64,000 nt of DNA from the NCBI RefSeq assembly GCF_000833575.1, contig NZ_CP010827.1, positions 996,980 through 1,060,979 on the forward strand, in the 5' to 3' direction. The position numbers were made by a program, and so were the translations under genes. Under the pieces are notes generated by a model, which was not told where the DNA came from, ran no database searches, and was given only the letters and a program-made list of their open reading frames with translations. Position 1 is the stretch's first letter; each line of letters opens with the position of its first letter. Below are positions 26,801-36,315 of this stretch, in pieces. Source of the DNA: Corynebacterium singulare (lineage in GTDB: Bacteria; Actinomycetota; Actinomycetes; Mycobacteriales; Mycobacteriaceae).

Positions 26801-27494
26801 TGTGGCCATGAAGGACCTGGAAATGCGCGGTGCCGGCAACGTCCTCGGTGCGGAGCAATCCGGACATATTGCCGGCGTGGGTTTTGATCTGTACGTCCGC
26901 CTCGTCGGCGAAGCCGTAGAAACCTTCAAAGCGCTTGCTAGGGGAGAAGCCCCAGTTGTCACAGATGAGGGGCCGAAGGAAATCCGCATCGACTTGCCTG
27001 TTGATGCTCACATTCCGGAAAGCTACATCAACTCTGAGCGTCTTCGCTTGGAGGTCTACCGGAAGCTCGCGGCCTCCAAGGACAACGCGGACCTGCAACA
27101 CACCGTGGAGGAGATGGAGGACCGCTATGGACCCGTGCCGGAGCCGGTGCAGCGGCTGCTGGCCGTCGCCCGCCTGCGCCACCAAGCGCGCCGGGCGGGG
27201 GTTGCCGATATCACAGTGCAAGGAACCCGCATCAAGGTCCATCCGGTGGAGCTCGCGGATTCCAAGCAGGTGCGCCTCAAACGCCTCTTCCCTGGCTCCA
27301 ACTACCGTGCAGCTGCCAAGGCCATTCAGCTCAACTTCCCGAAAGCCGGCCGCAATGTGACGGACCCCAAGCTGCGCGATGTCGAACTAGTACAGTGGAT
27401 GGCGGACTTCTTAACGGCCATGTTTGAGCTGGACCACGTCGATGTCACCGGTGGGAAGGCCACAAAGAACGTCATCAGCGTAGGGGAAAAGTAA
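23844..27494 (+). CDS. mfd: Transcription-repair coupling factor
   Basis: 1216 aa. UvrB-homology N-terminus (PAWETLPHERLSP, TRGGILDIFP), RNA-polymerase-interacting domain (GDYVVHETHGIGKF), then RecG-like SF2 helicase motor with Walker A GDVGYGKTEVAVRAAF (near 670), DEEQ box VVDEEQRFGVEHKE and TIVETGLDIANANT, and the TRCF C-terminal domain. Removes stalled RNA polymerase and recruits UvrA. The gene overlaps its neighbour by one base (TAATG at the 3' end). Confidence 0.97.
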   Translation: MTTPMLGGLLKVAASDPKLKGLAAQVGTSSLHITGIDQARPWAIGTLAHHAPVLVVAASGREAEDLTAELTALLGDKVTYFPAWETLPHERLSPAADIVGKRAQVLDLVGAGKAKVVVTSARGYCQPILSKVEGRAPIFLKEEEEHEFSHIVSELEFRAYKHVDMVAKRGEYATRGGILDIFPTTSDYPVRVEFWGDEITDIRQFSVADQRAFTEIEVGEVAIYPARELPITNEVAARARDLAQKFGGNAALAELLTKVGEHIPAEGMEALLAVLADVPFVTLPELLPSGTHVLLVAPEKIRTRVADLESTDAEFLAAGWEAAAMGADGPLAAEGLDTEASSYRSYESLVATCAQIEAPLWTFAPPGMFAAAESETLPLDFEPGPTPRGDIQEIDAMMAQLLAHTTAGGRAAFIAPAQGAIKRMVERFAEKGIPTKVATPGWEPSPGEVTLYQALSHAGLVFPKVRKLKDAEALPLVVVTETDLTGNRVGDIAGAKRRPAKRRNRVDPLALKQGDYVVHETHGIGKFLKMAERTIQSGDETSRREYIVLEYAASKRGQPADQLWVPMDSLDLLSKYTGGEAPTLSKMGGSDWKNTKKKARAAVREIAGELVELYAKRQAAPGHQFGPDTPWQAEMEDNFPFVETEDQMLAIDSVKQDMESTVPMDRVVVGDVGYGKTEVAVRAAFKAVQDGKQVAVLVPTTLLAQQHTDTFRERMQGFPVDIEVLSRFTSTKESKEILAGLADGSVDIVIGTHRLLQTGVQWKNLGLIVVDEEQRFGVEHKEHIKALKASVDVLTMSATPIPRTLEMSMAGIREMSTILTPPEDRHPVLTYVGAYEDKQIAAAIRRELLRDGQVFFIHNKVADIEKKARELRDLVPEARIVVAHGQMNEDVLEQTVQGFWDREYDVLVCTTIVETGLDIANANTLIVENAHHMGLSQLHQLRGRVGRSRERGYAYFLYPKGATLTETSYDRLATIAQNNDLGAGMAVAMKDLEMRGAGNVLGAEQSGHIAGVGFDLYVRLVGEAVETFKALARGEAPVVTDEGPKEIRIDLPVDAHIPESYINSERLRLEVYRKLAASKDNADLQHTVEEMEDRYGPVPEPVQRLLAVARLRHQARRAGVADITVQGTRIKVHPVELADSKQVRLKRLFPGSNYRAAAKAIQLNFPKAGRNVTDPKLRDVELVQWMADFLTAMFELDHVDVTGGKATKNVISVGEK

Positions 27495-27976
27495 TGAAAG
27501 CCGCCAACCGCCGAATTGTCTTACTTGCAGTATGGATGGTCGCTGCTGTGCTGACCATTCCAGCGTCACTTGTCATAAAGATGTTGGGTAAGAACGGGGG
27601 CTGGCTCGTCTTTCTTGTGCTGATGTATGGGGTGCTGATCGTAGGCTTCTGGATTGCTCTCGGCTTGCTCCCTCTGCTCATTCGCGGTGAGTATCCCAGC
27701 AAGCTTGCCTGGGCTTGGGCGGGGTTAGCCATGACCTTCATCGGCTTTGCCGTATTCCACGCGAACATGCCTGATTTTGGTGACGTGGGACCCGCCACCG
27801 TCCCCACATGGTGGCATGGAAATGAGAAGGCTGCCGGAGCCACGGCCTACGCCGGCCTAGGAATCAGCGCCGTTGGCCACATTCTGTGGATTGCCTCGTG
27901 CATCGTCTACGCGGTCCGCTCCCGCAAGGGTGATGCGGAATCTCCGGGAACGGTACGAGGCACAGCAAACGCTTGA
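27494..27976 (+). CDS. Small membrane protein downstream of mfd
   Basis: 160 aa with four hydrophobic helices (residues 8-28, 33-56, 70-90 and 118-140) and a basic C-terminus. No recognised family. The ATG overlaps the mfd stop by one base, so translation is probably coupled. The following 115 bp up to the convergent lysI gene show only a weak GC-rich hairpin (CCAC-GCGTGG near 28065). Confidence 0.65.
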   Translation: MKAANRRIVLLAVWMVAAVLTIPASLVIKMLGKNGGWLVFLVLMYGVLIVGFWIALGLLPLLIRGEYPSKLAWAWAGLAMTFIGFAVFHANMPDFGDVGPATVPTWWHGNEKAAGATAYAGLGISAVGHILWIASCIVYAVRSRKGDAESPGTVRGTANA

Positions 27977-28091
27977 ATCAGCGCAGAGCTCTCATGGTGA
28001 CATGGATGCTGTCGGCCGGCGTGGCCGTTCCTTGAGCGCTGGCCGGGACGTACTAGGGGAACACCACCACGCGTGGGGGCCGGGCCCTACC

Positions 28092-29579
28092 TTAAAGGGA
28101 CAGCCAGCCGGCGCTGAGGCCCCACACTGCAGCAATCGCACCAGCGATGACAACGAGCACCACGCACCATTCGAAGTTGTTGAACACACGCTCCTTCTTA
28201 TACAGGCGGGTAGCCACGTACGGAACTATGCTTGGCACCACGGCCAGTGCACCTAACAGCACATACACAAGGTCAGCTGCGTAGATGAGCCATAGCGAAT
28301 ACACGAACGCCACAAGCCCAATAAAGAGGTGGTGGCGGTTCTCCTTGGAGCTAACCTCAGGGCCAGACATGTCGAACTTCACGCCGGCATGTGGGTGGGT
28401 CAGGCCCTTGCCGCGGATGGCAAGAAGAACCAGGTAGAGAGAGGAAAAGATATAGGGCAGCAGGTACATGATGGTGGCCAGCTGCACCATGGCGTTATAG
28501 GAGGTCTCGTTGAGGAAGAAGACGATGACGAAGAGCTGAATTGCCAGCGTAGAAATGAGCTGTGCTACCCACGGCGCACCAGCCAAGTTGATGGTGCCAA
28601 TTTTGCGGGGCAGCAGGCCGTCGAAGGCCATCATGGCAATTGGCTCGGCACAGAGCATCTGCCAGGACACGTAGGCGCCCAGCACGGATAGACATAGGCC
28701 GATCGAGATGAGCGCGCCGCCCCATTCACCCACGGCGGCAGTGAGTACGGAGGCCATAGAGTTATCAGGTAGGGCCGCGAGTTCCTCCTGGGTGAGTACG
28801 CCGAAGCTCAACGTGGACACGGAGACAAGCAACACGAGGACGCTGATGAAGCCGATAACGGTGGCGCGACCAACATCGGAACGGGAGCGTGCCTGCTTGG
28901 AGTAGACAGAGGCGCCTTCGACACCAATGAATACCCACACGGTGAAGAGCATGATGCCCTGGACCTGCTCAAAGAGCGACTTATCAGAGTTCTCACCCCA
29001 GAAGTCAAGGGTGAACTTGTCCCAACTAAAGCCGAGGAAAGCAATGAGCACGATGAAAGCCAGGATAGGAACGATCTTGGCAACGGACGTCACCATGTTC
29101 ATGATGGCTGCCTGCTTAATACCGCGGGCGAGCACCGCGAAGATGCCCCATGACAGAAGCGATACCGCGATAGCGGAAACCCACTGGTGGTCCGCATCAA
29201 AGAAGGGCACGTAGTGGCCGATGGTGTTAAAGAATAGGGTGGCGTAGCCCACCTGTGCCATGACGGAACCCAGCCAATAGCCCCAGCCGGAGGTAAAGCC
29301 GATAAAGTCCCCAAGGCCGGCGCGGACGTAGGAGTATACGCCAGAATCGAGGTGTGGCTTGCGGTGAGCAAGGATCTGGAAAACGAATGCCACAGAGAGC
29401 ATGCCGATGCCGGCGATGAGCCAACCCAGCAGCATGGCGCCGGGTCCGGCCACGGAGGCGATGTTCTGCGGCAGAGAGAAGATGCCGGCGCCCACCGTGG
29501 AACCGATGATGAGCGCAACGAGCGTCCACAGCGTCACGGAGTGCGTGCGCGGCGATTCGGTGAGTGGTGTAGAGGTCAT
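28092..29579 (-). CDS. lysI: Lysine permease LysI-like (APC family)
   Basis: 495 aa, 12-13 transmembrane helices. Starts with the amino-acid permease signature IIGSTVGAGIFSLPQNIASV; GVEGASVYSKQARSRSDVGRA and GAYVSWQMLCAEP match C. glutamicum LysI very closely as I remember it, as does the gene position before mazG/eno. LysI imports L-lysine, possibly by exchange; related APA carriers exchange arginine and ornithine. Start ATG at 29579; divergent from mazG. Confidence 0.9.
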   Translation of the reverse strand: MTSTPLTESPRTHSVTLWTLVALIIGSTVGAGIFSLPQNIASVAGPGAMLLGWLIAGIGMLSVAFVFQILAHRKPHLDSGVYSYVRAGLGDFIGFTSGWGYWLGSVMAQVGYATLFFNTIGHYVPFFDADHQWVSAIAVSLLSWGIFAVLARGIKQAAIMNMVTSVAKIVPILAFIVLIAFLGFSWDKFTLDFWGENSDKSLFEQVQGIMLFTVWVFIGVEGASVYSKQARSRSDVGRATVIGFISVLVLLVSVSTLSFGVLTQEELAALPDNSMASVLTAAVGEWGGALISIGLCLSVLGAYVSWQMLCAEPIAMMAFDGLLPRKIGTINLAGAPWVAQLISTLAIQLFVIVFFLNETSYNAMVQLATIMYLLPYIFSSLYLVLLAIRGKGLTHPHAGVKFDMSGPEVSSKENRHHLFIGLVAFVYSLWLIYAADLVYVLLGALAVVPSIVPYVATRLYKKERVFNNFEWCVVLVVIAGAIAAVWGLSAGWLSL

Positions 29580-29647
29580 TGGTCAAAAATACCCCTTAAG
29601 GCGGGCTTTTGCGCAACTGTAGTCAAAACTCATGGGGCGAGAGCCCC

Positions 29648-29653
29648 TATACT
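29648..29653 (+). promoter_or_regulatory. -10 box of leaderless mazG
   Basis: TATACT, a near-perfect -10 hexamer, ends 8 nt before the ATG at 29662. No Shine-Dalgarno sequence lies between them. Confidence 0.55.
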
Positions 29654-29661
29654 CGGGGCCT

Positions 29662-30276
29662 ATGACTGTCCTGTTGCTCGATCCGCGTTGGCCCACCATG
29701 CTCCCCATGGAAGTCTATGGAAAGCTGCGTGGGCCTGCGGTTTTCACCGATGAAGTGCCGGTGAAAGTCCGGTGGAACTTCGATGAGCTGTTGTGCGGTG
29801 ATGATCCTTTGGGGCAAGGTGTGCTGGTGAGCACGAATGCGTCGGACCCGAAGGTGCGTGCGCTTCTCGACGCCTCCCATGACCTCATCCTTGCCCCATC
29901 CCTCGAGGATCCGCTGTGGCAGGCGCGAGAGGTCATGTCGCGGGCTCGCACGATTGGGGAATGGGAACGGGAGCAGACGCATGATTCCTTGCTGCCATAC
30001 CTTGCTGAAGAGTCCGCAGAGTTTGCTCAAGCGGTGGAGCAGCGTGCACCCGATGCTGAACTGATGAAGGAACTAGGGGACGTTTTCCTCCAAGTCCTTT
30101 TCCATGCCGAGATTGCGGCGCGTCGTGGAGCTTTCACATTGGAGGACGTGGCGGCCTCTTTTGTCACAAAAATGCGCTCCCGCGCGCCCTACCTGTTTGA
30201 CGGCACAGAGAGCGTCGTTGGGGTAGAGGAGCAGGAGCGCTTGTGGGCGGAGGGTAAGGCCCGCGAAAACCTTTAG
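29662..30276 (+). CDS. mazG: MazG-family nucleoside triphosphate pyrophosphohydrolase
   Basis: 204 aa from the ATG at 29662. The C-terminal half has the MazG metal-binding pattern EESAEFAQAVE ... ELGDVFLQVLFHAEIA (EExxE with ExxD). The N-terminal 90 residues form the actinobacterial variable domain. The family hydrolyses NTPs, often damaged ones, to NMP and PPi. The 3' end overlaps the convergent porin-like gene by 4 bp. Confidence 0.88.
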   Translation: MTVLLLDPRWPTMLPMEVYGKLRGPAVFTDEVPVKVRWNFDELLCGDDPLGQGVLVSTNASDPKVRALLDASHDLILAPSLEDPLWQAREVMSRARTIGEWEREQTHDSLLPYLAEESAEFAQAVEQRAPDAELMKELGDVFLQVLFHAEIAARRGAFTLEDVAASFVTKMRSRAPYLFDGTESVVGVEEQERLWAEGKARENL

Positions 30277-30695
30277 TTCTTCTGGAGAACGGAAGACAGG
30301 AGCGGAGCGTAATCCGCAATCTTGGAGGACAGGCCGGTGCCGCCGGTGGCGATGGTGTCTTCCTTTACGATCTTGCACTCGAGTGCGCGGTCAGCAGTCT
30401 GGCCAGCGTACTTCACTGCGACCAGTGCCAGCGGGCCGAAGTCCTCGGTGGTGCCCAGCGCGGTAAGGTTCTGGGACAGCTGGTTGCGGGTGGTGGTTTC
30501 GGTGAGCAGCTCGCCCTCGGTGCCTCGATCGATGAGGGTCAGGGTGTTGCGCAGGGCGTCGCAGTCAACAGTTTGGATGCGCTGGGACAAAAAGCCGCCC
30601 AGCTCATCGAGGGAAGCAGCGGATGCGGTGGCAGGAACTGCGGCACCGAGGGTGACGATGGCGGCGGCGGTGGCGGCAATACGACGGATGGACAT
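30273..30695 (-). CDS. PorB/PorC-like secreted helical porin candidate
   Basis: 140 aa from the ATG at 30695 (AAGGAGTT upstream). Signal peptide MSIRRIAATAAAIVTLGA... with Ala-x-Ala cleavage near residue 26. The mature part of about 114 residues is helical and has two cysteines (VDCDALRNTL and LECKIV), like C. glutamicum PorB, whose gene also lies between mazG and eno. PorB/PorC form anion channels in the mycolate outer membrane. The assignment rests on position, size and Cys pattern; similarity is modest. Confidence 0.5.
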   Translation of the reverse strand: MSIRRIAATAAAIVTLGAAVPATASAASLDELGGFLSQRIQTVDCDALRNTLTLIDRGTEGELLTETTTRNQLSQNLTALGTTEDFGPLALVAVKYAGQTADRALECKIVKEDTIATGGTGLSSKIADYAPLLSSVLQKN

Positions 30696-30864
30696 GGAAC
30701 TCCTTGAGTTATGCGTAGAGAACAGCACTATTTCCCGGCTCGGTGAGCCGTTCATCGGTGCAGTCTAGCGCAGTATGTTACGCATGGGAACACTTTGACA
30801 TAATTTTGTTACCGATCTGTGTCGGTCCGAAGTAGGGGTTGGGTGCGCTGTAGTATTCCTGCCT

Positions 30865-31656
30865 ATGACTAAGGGGCTACGGAGGATCGGGGGCTGCGGC
30901 CTCGGCATTGTCCTGGCGATCATTCTTATCATTTCGCTCGTGGCCTGGAGCTTGTCCTTCTTAGATAAGCCCTCACCTTTCCGGCAGCTCGACCCCGTGC
31001 CTCACGATCTTCCTCCCATTGGTGGAGCGGAAGTACCCGCTATCGACGTCGAGGCACCCGGGCGCACCGCGGACAAACTTTCATGGTGGTCGGATCAGCT
31101 CAAGGACGCCACGAGTATCCCTGAGCAAGCTTTGCGTGCCTATGGCAATGCAGAACTTATAGCGAGCAAGACCTGGCCTGACTGCAACCTCCGGTGGAAT
31201 ACCCTCGCAGGTATTGGTTGGGTAGAGACCCGCCATGGCTCCTATAACGGCAACATTTTTAAACGCTCATCACTCGATGAGAACGGCTACCCCGATCCGC
31301 CCATCGTGGGAATTCCCCTCGATGGCTCGAACAACACCACCCTTGTCCCTGACAGCGATGGTGGCACGATAGATGGCGATGTCGAATTTGATCGCGCCGT
31401 GGGGCCCATGCAGTTCATCGCGACCTCGTGGGAACACCTTGGACGTGACGCAAATGGAGACGGTGTGGCTGACCCCAACCAGATAGATGATGCTGCCCTT
31501 GGTGCGGCGGCTCTCCTGTGCTTTGGTAATCGAGACCTGTCTACCCCAGAGGGGTGGCGTGAGGCGATTCTCAACTACAACCAATCCGAGGAATATGTGC
31601 GTAAAGTGGCGGGTGCTGCCAATTCATACGCGATTGAGCAGCCGGCAACCTCCTAG
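30865..31656 (+). CDS. Membrane-anchored lytic transglycosylase (SLT) upstream of eno
   Basis: 263 aa. One N-terminal membrane anchor (residues 10-32), a Pro-rich linker, then an SLT domain with catalytic Glu in GIGWVETRHGSYNG, and AVGPMQFIATSWEHLG and ILNYNQSEEYVRKV. Cleaves peptidoglycan glycan strands. A DGDVEFD/DANGDGVADPNQIDD loop resembles a calcium-binding repeat. Same position as M. tuberculosis lpqU before eno. TAGTAT (30851-30856) ends 8 nt before the ATG: leaderless. Confidence 0.85.
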   Translation: MTKGLRRIGGCGLGIVLAIILIISLVAWSLSFLDKPSPFRQLDPVPHDLPPIGGAEVPAIDVEAPGRTADKLSWWSDQLKDATSIPEQALRAYGNAELIASKTWPDCNLRWNTLAGIGWVETRHGSYNGNIFKRSSLDENGYPDPPIVGIPLDGSNNTTLVPDSDGGTIDGDVEFDRAVGPMQFIATSWEHLGRDANGDGVADPNQIDDAALGAAALLCFGNRDLSTPEGWREAILNYNQSEEYVRKVAGAANSYAIEQPATS

Positions 31657-31718
31657 ATTTTAGTCACGTTGTCCGGTTCTGCCCGACGTGTTCCGAAGTT
31701 TTCTGGAACAATGGATAG

Positions 31719-33065
<1,347 letters not shown>

Positions 33066-33111
33066 ACTCCCTCGAAGTTAAGAATTGACCCGCAATCGCG
33101 GGATAATCCTT

Positions 33112-33141
33112 AAAGGTGCCGCAGGAATCTGTGGCACCTTT
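33112..33141 (+). terminator. eno terminator
   Basis: AAAGGTGCCGCAG pairs with CTGTGGCACCTTT (one G-U) around a 4-nt loop and is followed by TTTCC. A smaller hairpin CCCGC-AATC-GCGGG lies just upstream (33089-33102). Confidence 0.8.
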
Positions 33142-33221
33142 TCCTGTGACACCTGTTATTTTTGTGACTCGCTCGCGCGCTGACCCGCAGCCTGCTTCTC
33201 GGGAGCTAGACTAACTTCCCG

Positions 33222-33773
33222 ATGGCACGCACTACCTCTCTTCGAACTAAACGCCGGAACACCGTTCCGGTACATACGCGTGCCCGGGACGCACACAAAA
33301 CCACGAAGCGCCCGAAGCAGCCGAAGGGCCTCGACATTCTCGGTGTCGGCGTCATCATCGCTGTCGTGCTCGTTGTTCTGCTGACCATCGCCGTCCCGCT
33401 GCGCAATTACTACCATGGCCAGTCAGAGATCGCGCGCCTTGAAAGCTCAATTGCAGCGAAGCAGGAGCGCAAGGACCAGCTCCTCACTGAAATCGACAAG
33501 TACCAGTCGGACGAGTACATCAAGCAGGAAGCACGTCGCCGTTTCGGCGTCATGGATGAGGGAGAGACGGCTTTCCGCATCATGGATCCTCGCATGGACT
33601 CTGGAGATACCGTCACGTCGGAGCACCGCGAGGTGACCGATGACCGCGAATGGTACGCAGTCCTCTGGGACTCCGTAGCTCAGGAAGCTGAAACAGAAAC
33701 ACAAGTAGGGGAGAACGCCGACGGCGGCGTTGCGGTGGAGCCGAACACAGAGACCGACAACCCTACTGAATAG
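33222..33773 (+). CDS. Septum formation initiator (FtsB/DivIC family)
   Basis: 183 aa. Basic cytoplasmic N-terminus (residues 1-40), a single transmembrane helix (GVGVIIAVVLVVLLTIAVPL, near 41-61), then a periplasmic coiled coil (SEIARLESSIAAKQERKDQLLTEI in two blocks) and the DivIC core (EYIKQEARRRFGVMDEGE). Acts in the divisome with FtsL/FtsQ. Followed by the DUF501 and ppx genes, the usual actinobacterial eno-divIC-DUF501-ppx order. Confidence 0.9.
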   Translation: MARTTSLRTKRRNTVPVHTRARDAHKTTKRPKQPKGLDILGVGVIIAVVLVVLLTIAVPLRNYYHGQSEIARLESSIAAKQERKDQLLTEIDKYQSDEYIKQEARRRFGVMDEGETAFRIMDPRMDSGDTVTSEHREVTDDREWYAVLWDSVAQEAETETQVGENADGGVAVEPNTETDNPTE

Positions 33774-33798
33774 GACTGATCCACGTCCTCGTGTCACA

Positions 33799-34356
33799 AT
33801 GGTCTCCATGACCGTGACCGATGCTGATCTCGACGTCGTCCGCGAACAACTAGGCCGCACCCCGCGCGGCGTCGTGGACATTGCCTACCGCACTCCCGAC
33901 GGAGCTCCCGCAGTGATTAAGACTGCGCCTAAGCTTCCCGACGGCACCCCGTTCCCCACCCTCTACTACCTCACTGACCCGCGTCTGACCGCAGAGGCTT
34001 CTCGTCTCGAGGTGGCCCACGTGATGAAGTGGATGGAACAGCGTCTCGCCGAGGACGAGGCTTTGCAGGAGGACTACCGTGCTGCCCATGACCACTATCT
34101 TTCCACTCGTAATGAGATGGAGGACCTAGGTACAGATTTTTCCGGTGGAGGAATGCCTGAGCGTGTCAAGTGCCTCCATGTTCTCATCGCCTACGCTCTG
34201 GCCGAAGGGCCTGGCCGCGTTCGCTTCGGAACGGAAGCCGTAGCCATGGCGGCAGAACACGGTAAACTCCGAGGCAGCGCCATCCCGGAGGATTGGCCCA
34301 CCGTGGGGGAGTTGGGCATTGACATGGCTCAGTTCGATTTTTCAAACGCCGGTTAA
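33799..34356 (+). CDS. DUF501 family protein
   Basis: 185 aa from the ATG at 33799; a second ATG at 33808 is equally possible. Contains the DUF501 pattern: LGRTPRGVVDIAYRTPDG, LPDGTPFPTLYYLTDPRL, and MPERVKCLHVLIAYALAEG with a conserved Cys-His. Function unknown; the Cys/His hints at a metal or catalytic site. It sits 25 bp after the divIC gene and 16 bp before ppx. Confidence 0.85.
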   Translation: MVSMTVTDADLDVVREQLGRTPRGVVDIAYRTPDGAPAVIKTAPKLPDGTPFPTLYYLTDPRLTAEASRLEVAHVMKWMEQRLAEDEALQEDYRAAHDHYLSTRNEMEDLGTDFSGGGMPERVKCLHVLIAYALAEGPGRVRFGTEAVAMAAEHGKLRGSAIPEDWPTVGELGIDMAQFDFSNAG

Positions 34357-34372
34357 AAGAAAGGCTTAACGT

Positions 34373-35326
34373 ATGACTCGCGTTGCTGCTGTCGACTGCG
34401 GCACTAACTCCATTCGCCTTCTCATCAGTGAGATTCAGGAGGATGGAAAGATTCGAGACATCTCTCGCACCATGGAAATCGTTCGTCTTGGCCAAGGCGT
34501 CGATGCCACTGGTGAGTTTGACCCAGCGGCACTCGCGCGTACCAGAGCTGCGCTTGAGGAATACGTCAAGCAGATGAAGTTTGAGAAGGTTGAACGTGTC
34601 CGCATGGTGGCCACCTCCGCCACGCGTGATGCCAAAAACCACCGTGAATTTTTCGACATGACCGCTGAGCTTCTGGGACAGATTCAACCCGGTGCTCGCG
34701 CAGAAGTTATTTCCGGCGAGGAGGAAGCCTTGCTGTCCTTCACGGGTGCGGTGGCCGATCTTAGCTCCGAGAAGGGGCCGTACTGCGTCATCGATTTGGG
34801 CGGTGGGTCGACCGAATTCGTCGTCGGCACTATCGATGGCGAAATCCTTGGCTCTCATTCCGCACAAATGGGCTGCGTTCGCCTGACGGAACGCATGATG
34901 CGCAGCGATCCACCTACCGAGGCGGAAGTGGAGATCGCCTCCGATTATGTTGCCGAACGCATGGCTGACGTTGAAAAGATTGTGCCCATTGACAAGGCCG
35001 TTACCTTCGTAGGTTGCGCTGGCACCTTCACAACCTTGTCTGCCTTGGCACAGGGCATGGAGCGCTATGACGCGGATTCCATCCATGGCTCTGAGCTTCG
35101 TTTTGACGCCCTGCGTGTGCTGACGCGGCAGATGATTGGTCTGGCCTCAGACGTGCGAGCCCTCAACCCCGTCATCCACCCAGGCCGCGCCGACGTGATC
35201 GGCGGCGGCTGCGTGGCTGTCGAGGGCATCATGACGATGATTGAACGTAACAGCAGCGCCCGTTCCTTCTTCATCAGTGAGAAGGACATTCTCGACGGCA
35301 TCATCGCAGGGCTCGCTGCAGCCTGA
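34373..35326 (+). CDS. ppx: Exopolyphosphatase / Ppx-GppA phosphatase
   Basis: 317 aa. ASKHA phosphatase motifs: AVDCGTNSIRLLI (residues 5-17), VISGEEEALLSFTGA, and DLGGGSTEFVVG near 143. A short form without the C-terminal HD domain, like C. glutamicum Ppx2, which releases phosphate from polyP chains. AAGAAAGGC precedes the ATG at 34373. Confidence 0.92.
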   Translation: MTRVAAVDCGTNSIRLLISEIQEDGKIRDISRTMEIVRLGQGVDATGEFDPAALARTRAALEEYVKQMKFEKVERVRMVATSATRDAKNHREFFDMTAELLGQIQPGARAEVISGEEEALLSFTGAVADLSSEKGPYCVIDLGGGSTEFVVGTIDGEILGSHSAQMGCVRLTERMMRSDPPTEAEVEIASDYVAERMADVEKIVPIDKAVTFVGCAGTFTTLSALAQGMERYDADSIHGSELRFDALRVLTRQMIGLASDVRALNPVIHPGRADVIGGGCVAVEGIMTMIERNSSARSFFISEKDILDGIIAGLAAA

Positions 35327-35379
35327 CCCTATTTTCTTTTCGGCATTACCCGTGTCCTAAAATAGTTAGGCACGGTTTG

Positions 35380-35456
35380 GCCCCCATAGCCCAATCGGCA
35401 GAGGCAGTCGACTTAAAATCGATTCAGTCTGGGTTCGAGTCCCAGTGGGGGCACCA
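35380..35456 (+). tRNA. tRNA with UAA anticodon, annotated tRNA-Leu, short variable arm
   Basis: 74 nt plus encoded CCA. The acceptor GCCCCCA/TGGGGGC, anticodon stem GTCGA/TCGAT around loop CTTAAAA (anticodon UAA) and T-arm CTGGG-TTCGAGT-CCCAG are clear. The variable region is only TCAGT (5 nt), so this is a type I tRNA, whereas bacterial tRNA-Leu normally has a long variable arm. TAAAAT at 35358-35363 is a likely -10. Its 3' end borders the accessory region. Confidence 0.88.
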
Positions 35457-35463
35457 TGTGATG

Positions 35464-35502
35464 TCTCGAGACATCGTTCCGGTCGGTGTCTCGAGATTTT
35501 TT
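35464..35502 (+). terminator. tRNA terminator
   Basis: A 13-bp stem, TCTCGAGACATCG/CGGTGTCTCGAGA (one G-U), loop TTCCGGT, followed by TTTTTT. One of the strongest intrinsic terminators in the window. Confidence 0.9.
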
Positions 35503-35586
35503 GAGTTGCCCCCGCTGGCGGTTATTTTGGGTTAAGGGGACATTTCGAGTGGATTTAGGAGCGCCCGGCCCAGCCTTTTCTTATGC

Positions 35587-36090
35587 CTAAGCTGGGGTTC
35601 CATTCGTTGTCGATGTGGGCGTCGTATGCGGCTGGTCGGCTGTCTGGGTGGCCGCGTCGTTTAAGTTCTTCTTTCGCCTTTGCGTGCTGCTTCTTCTCTT
35701 TGGCGTCCTGAAGCGTCCTGGGTTTAGTTCCGCTTCTTTTACGGCCCGGTGTTGATGGGCTAGATGAGATAGTGCTCGGTTTCTGTTTCTTGTGGGGGCG
35801 TAGTTCAATGCTTCGTGAAGTCGCTTAGTGTTCCACCAATGCACCCACCGCAAGGTCGCCAACTCAACTTCTCCCACTGACGTCCACGGGCCTTGGGCGT
35901 GAATGAGTTCAGCCTTGTAGAGTCCGTTGACTGTCTCGGCGAGAGCGTTGTCATAAGAATCTCCGACCGTTGCGACGCTCGGCCGGATATCGGATTTTGC
36001 TAGTGCGGTGGAATACTTCAGTGACACGTATTGACTGCCCCGATCGCTATGGTGAATCAGCTGGTTTCCATGGATTCGTCCTGCAGTCAC
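35587..36090 (-). pseudogene. IS3-type transposase OrfB, C-terminal fragment
   Basis: 167 codons of the integrase catalytic core: HHSDRGSQYVS (second Asp of the DDE triad) and DNALAETVNGLYKAEL (Glu), then WWNTKRLHEALNY. The first 120 or so residues, including the first Asp and the OrfA-OrfB junction, are missing, so it cannot be active. A Thr/Pro/basic tail (RSSTQRRKKNLND) follows. Part of the same decayed element as the OrfA remnant just upstream. Confidence 0.85.
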
Positions 36091-36102
36091 GCCCTAAGTT
36101 TG

Positions 36103-36315
36103 TTATGCCCTAAGTTCTACTTCCATTGTTTCGCCGCCTAGCGCATCAGAATTATCACTGTCACGCTACCAAGCCTGCAACGTGTGGTGAGGTACTCCAA
36201 GCAGCTCACCGACCTCCGTGTAGGCGCGTTGCAGTGAGCAAGACCCCGAGCGGACCATTTCGATGATCTGATGGACTGTCTTCTCCTAGAACTCGACGGA
36301 ATTCTTTCTAGGCAT
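36103..36315 (-). pseudogene. IS3-type transposase OrfA remnant with two stop codons
   Basis: From the ATG at 36315 the frame reads MPRKNSVEF, stop, EKTVHQIIEMVRSGS..., LLGVPHHTLQAW, stop, then ends at 36103. The helix-turn-helix pattern (GELLGVPHHTLQAW) is that of IS3-family OrfA. In-frame TAG codons replace residues 10 and near 50. Together with the OrfB fragment it marks an old, inactivated insertion next to the tRNA. Confidence 0.75.
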
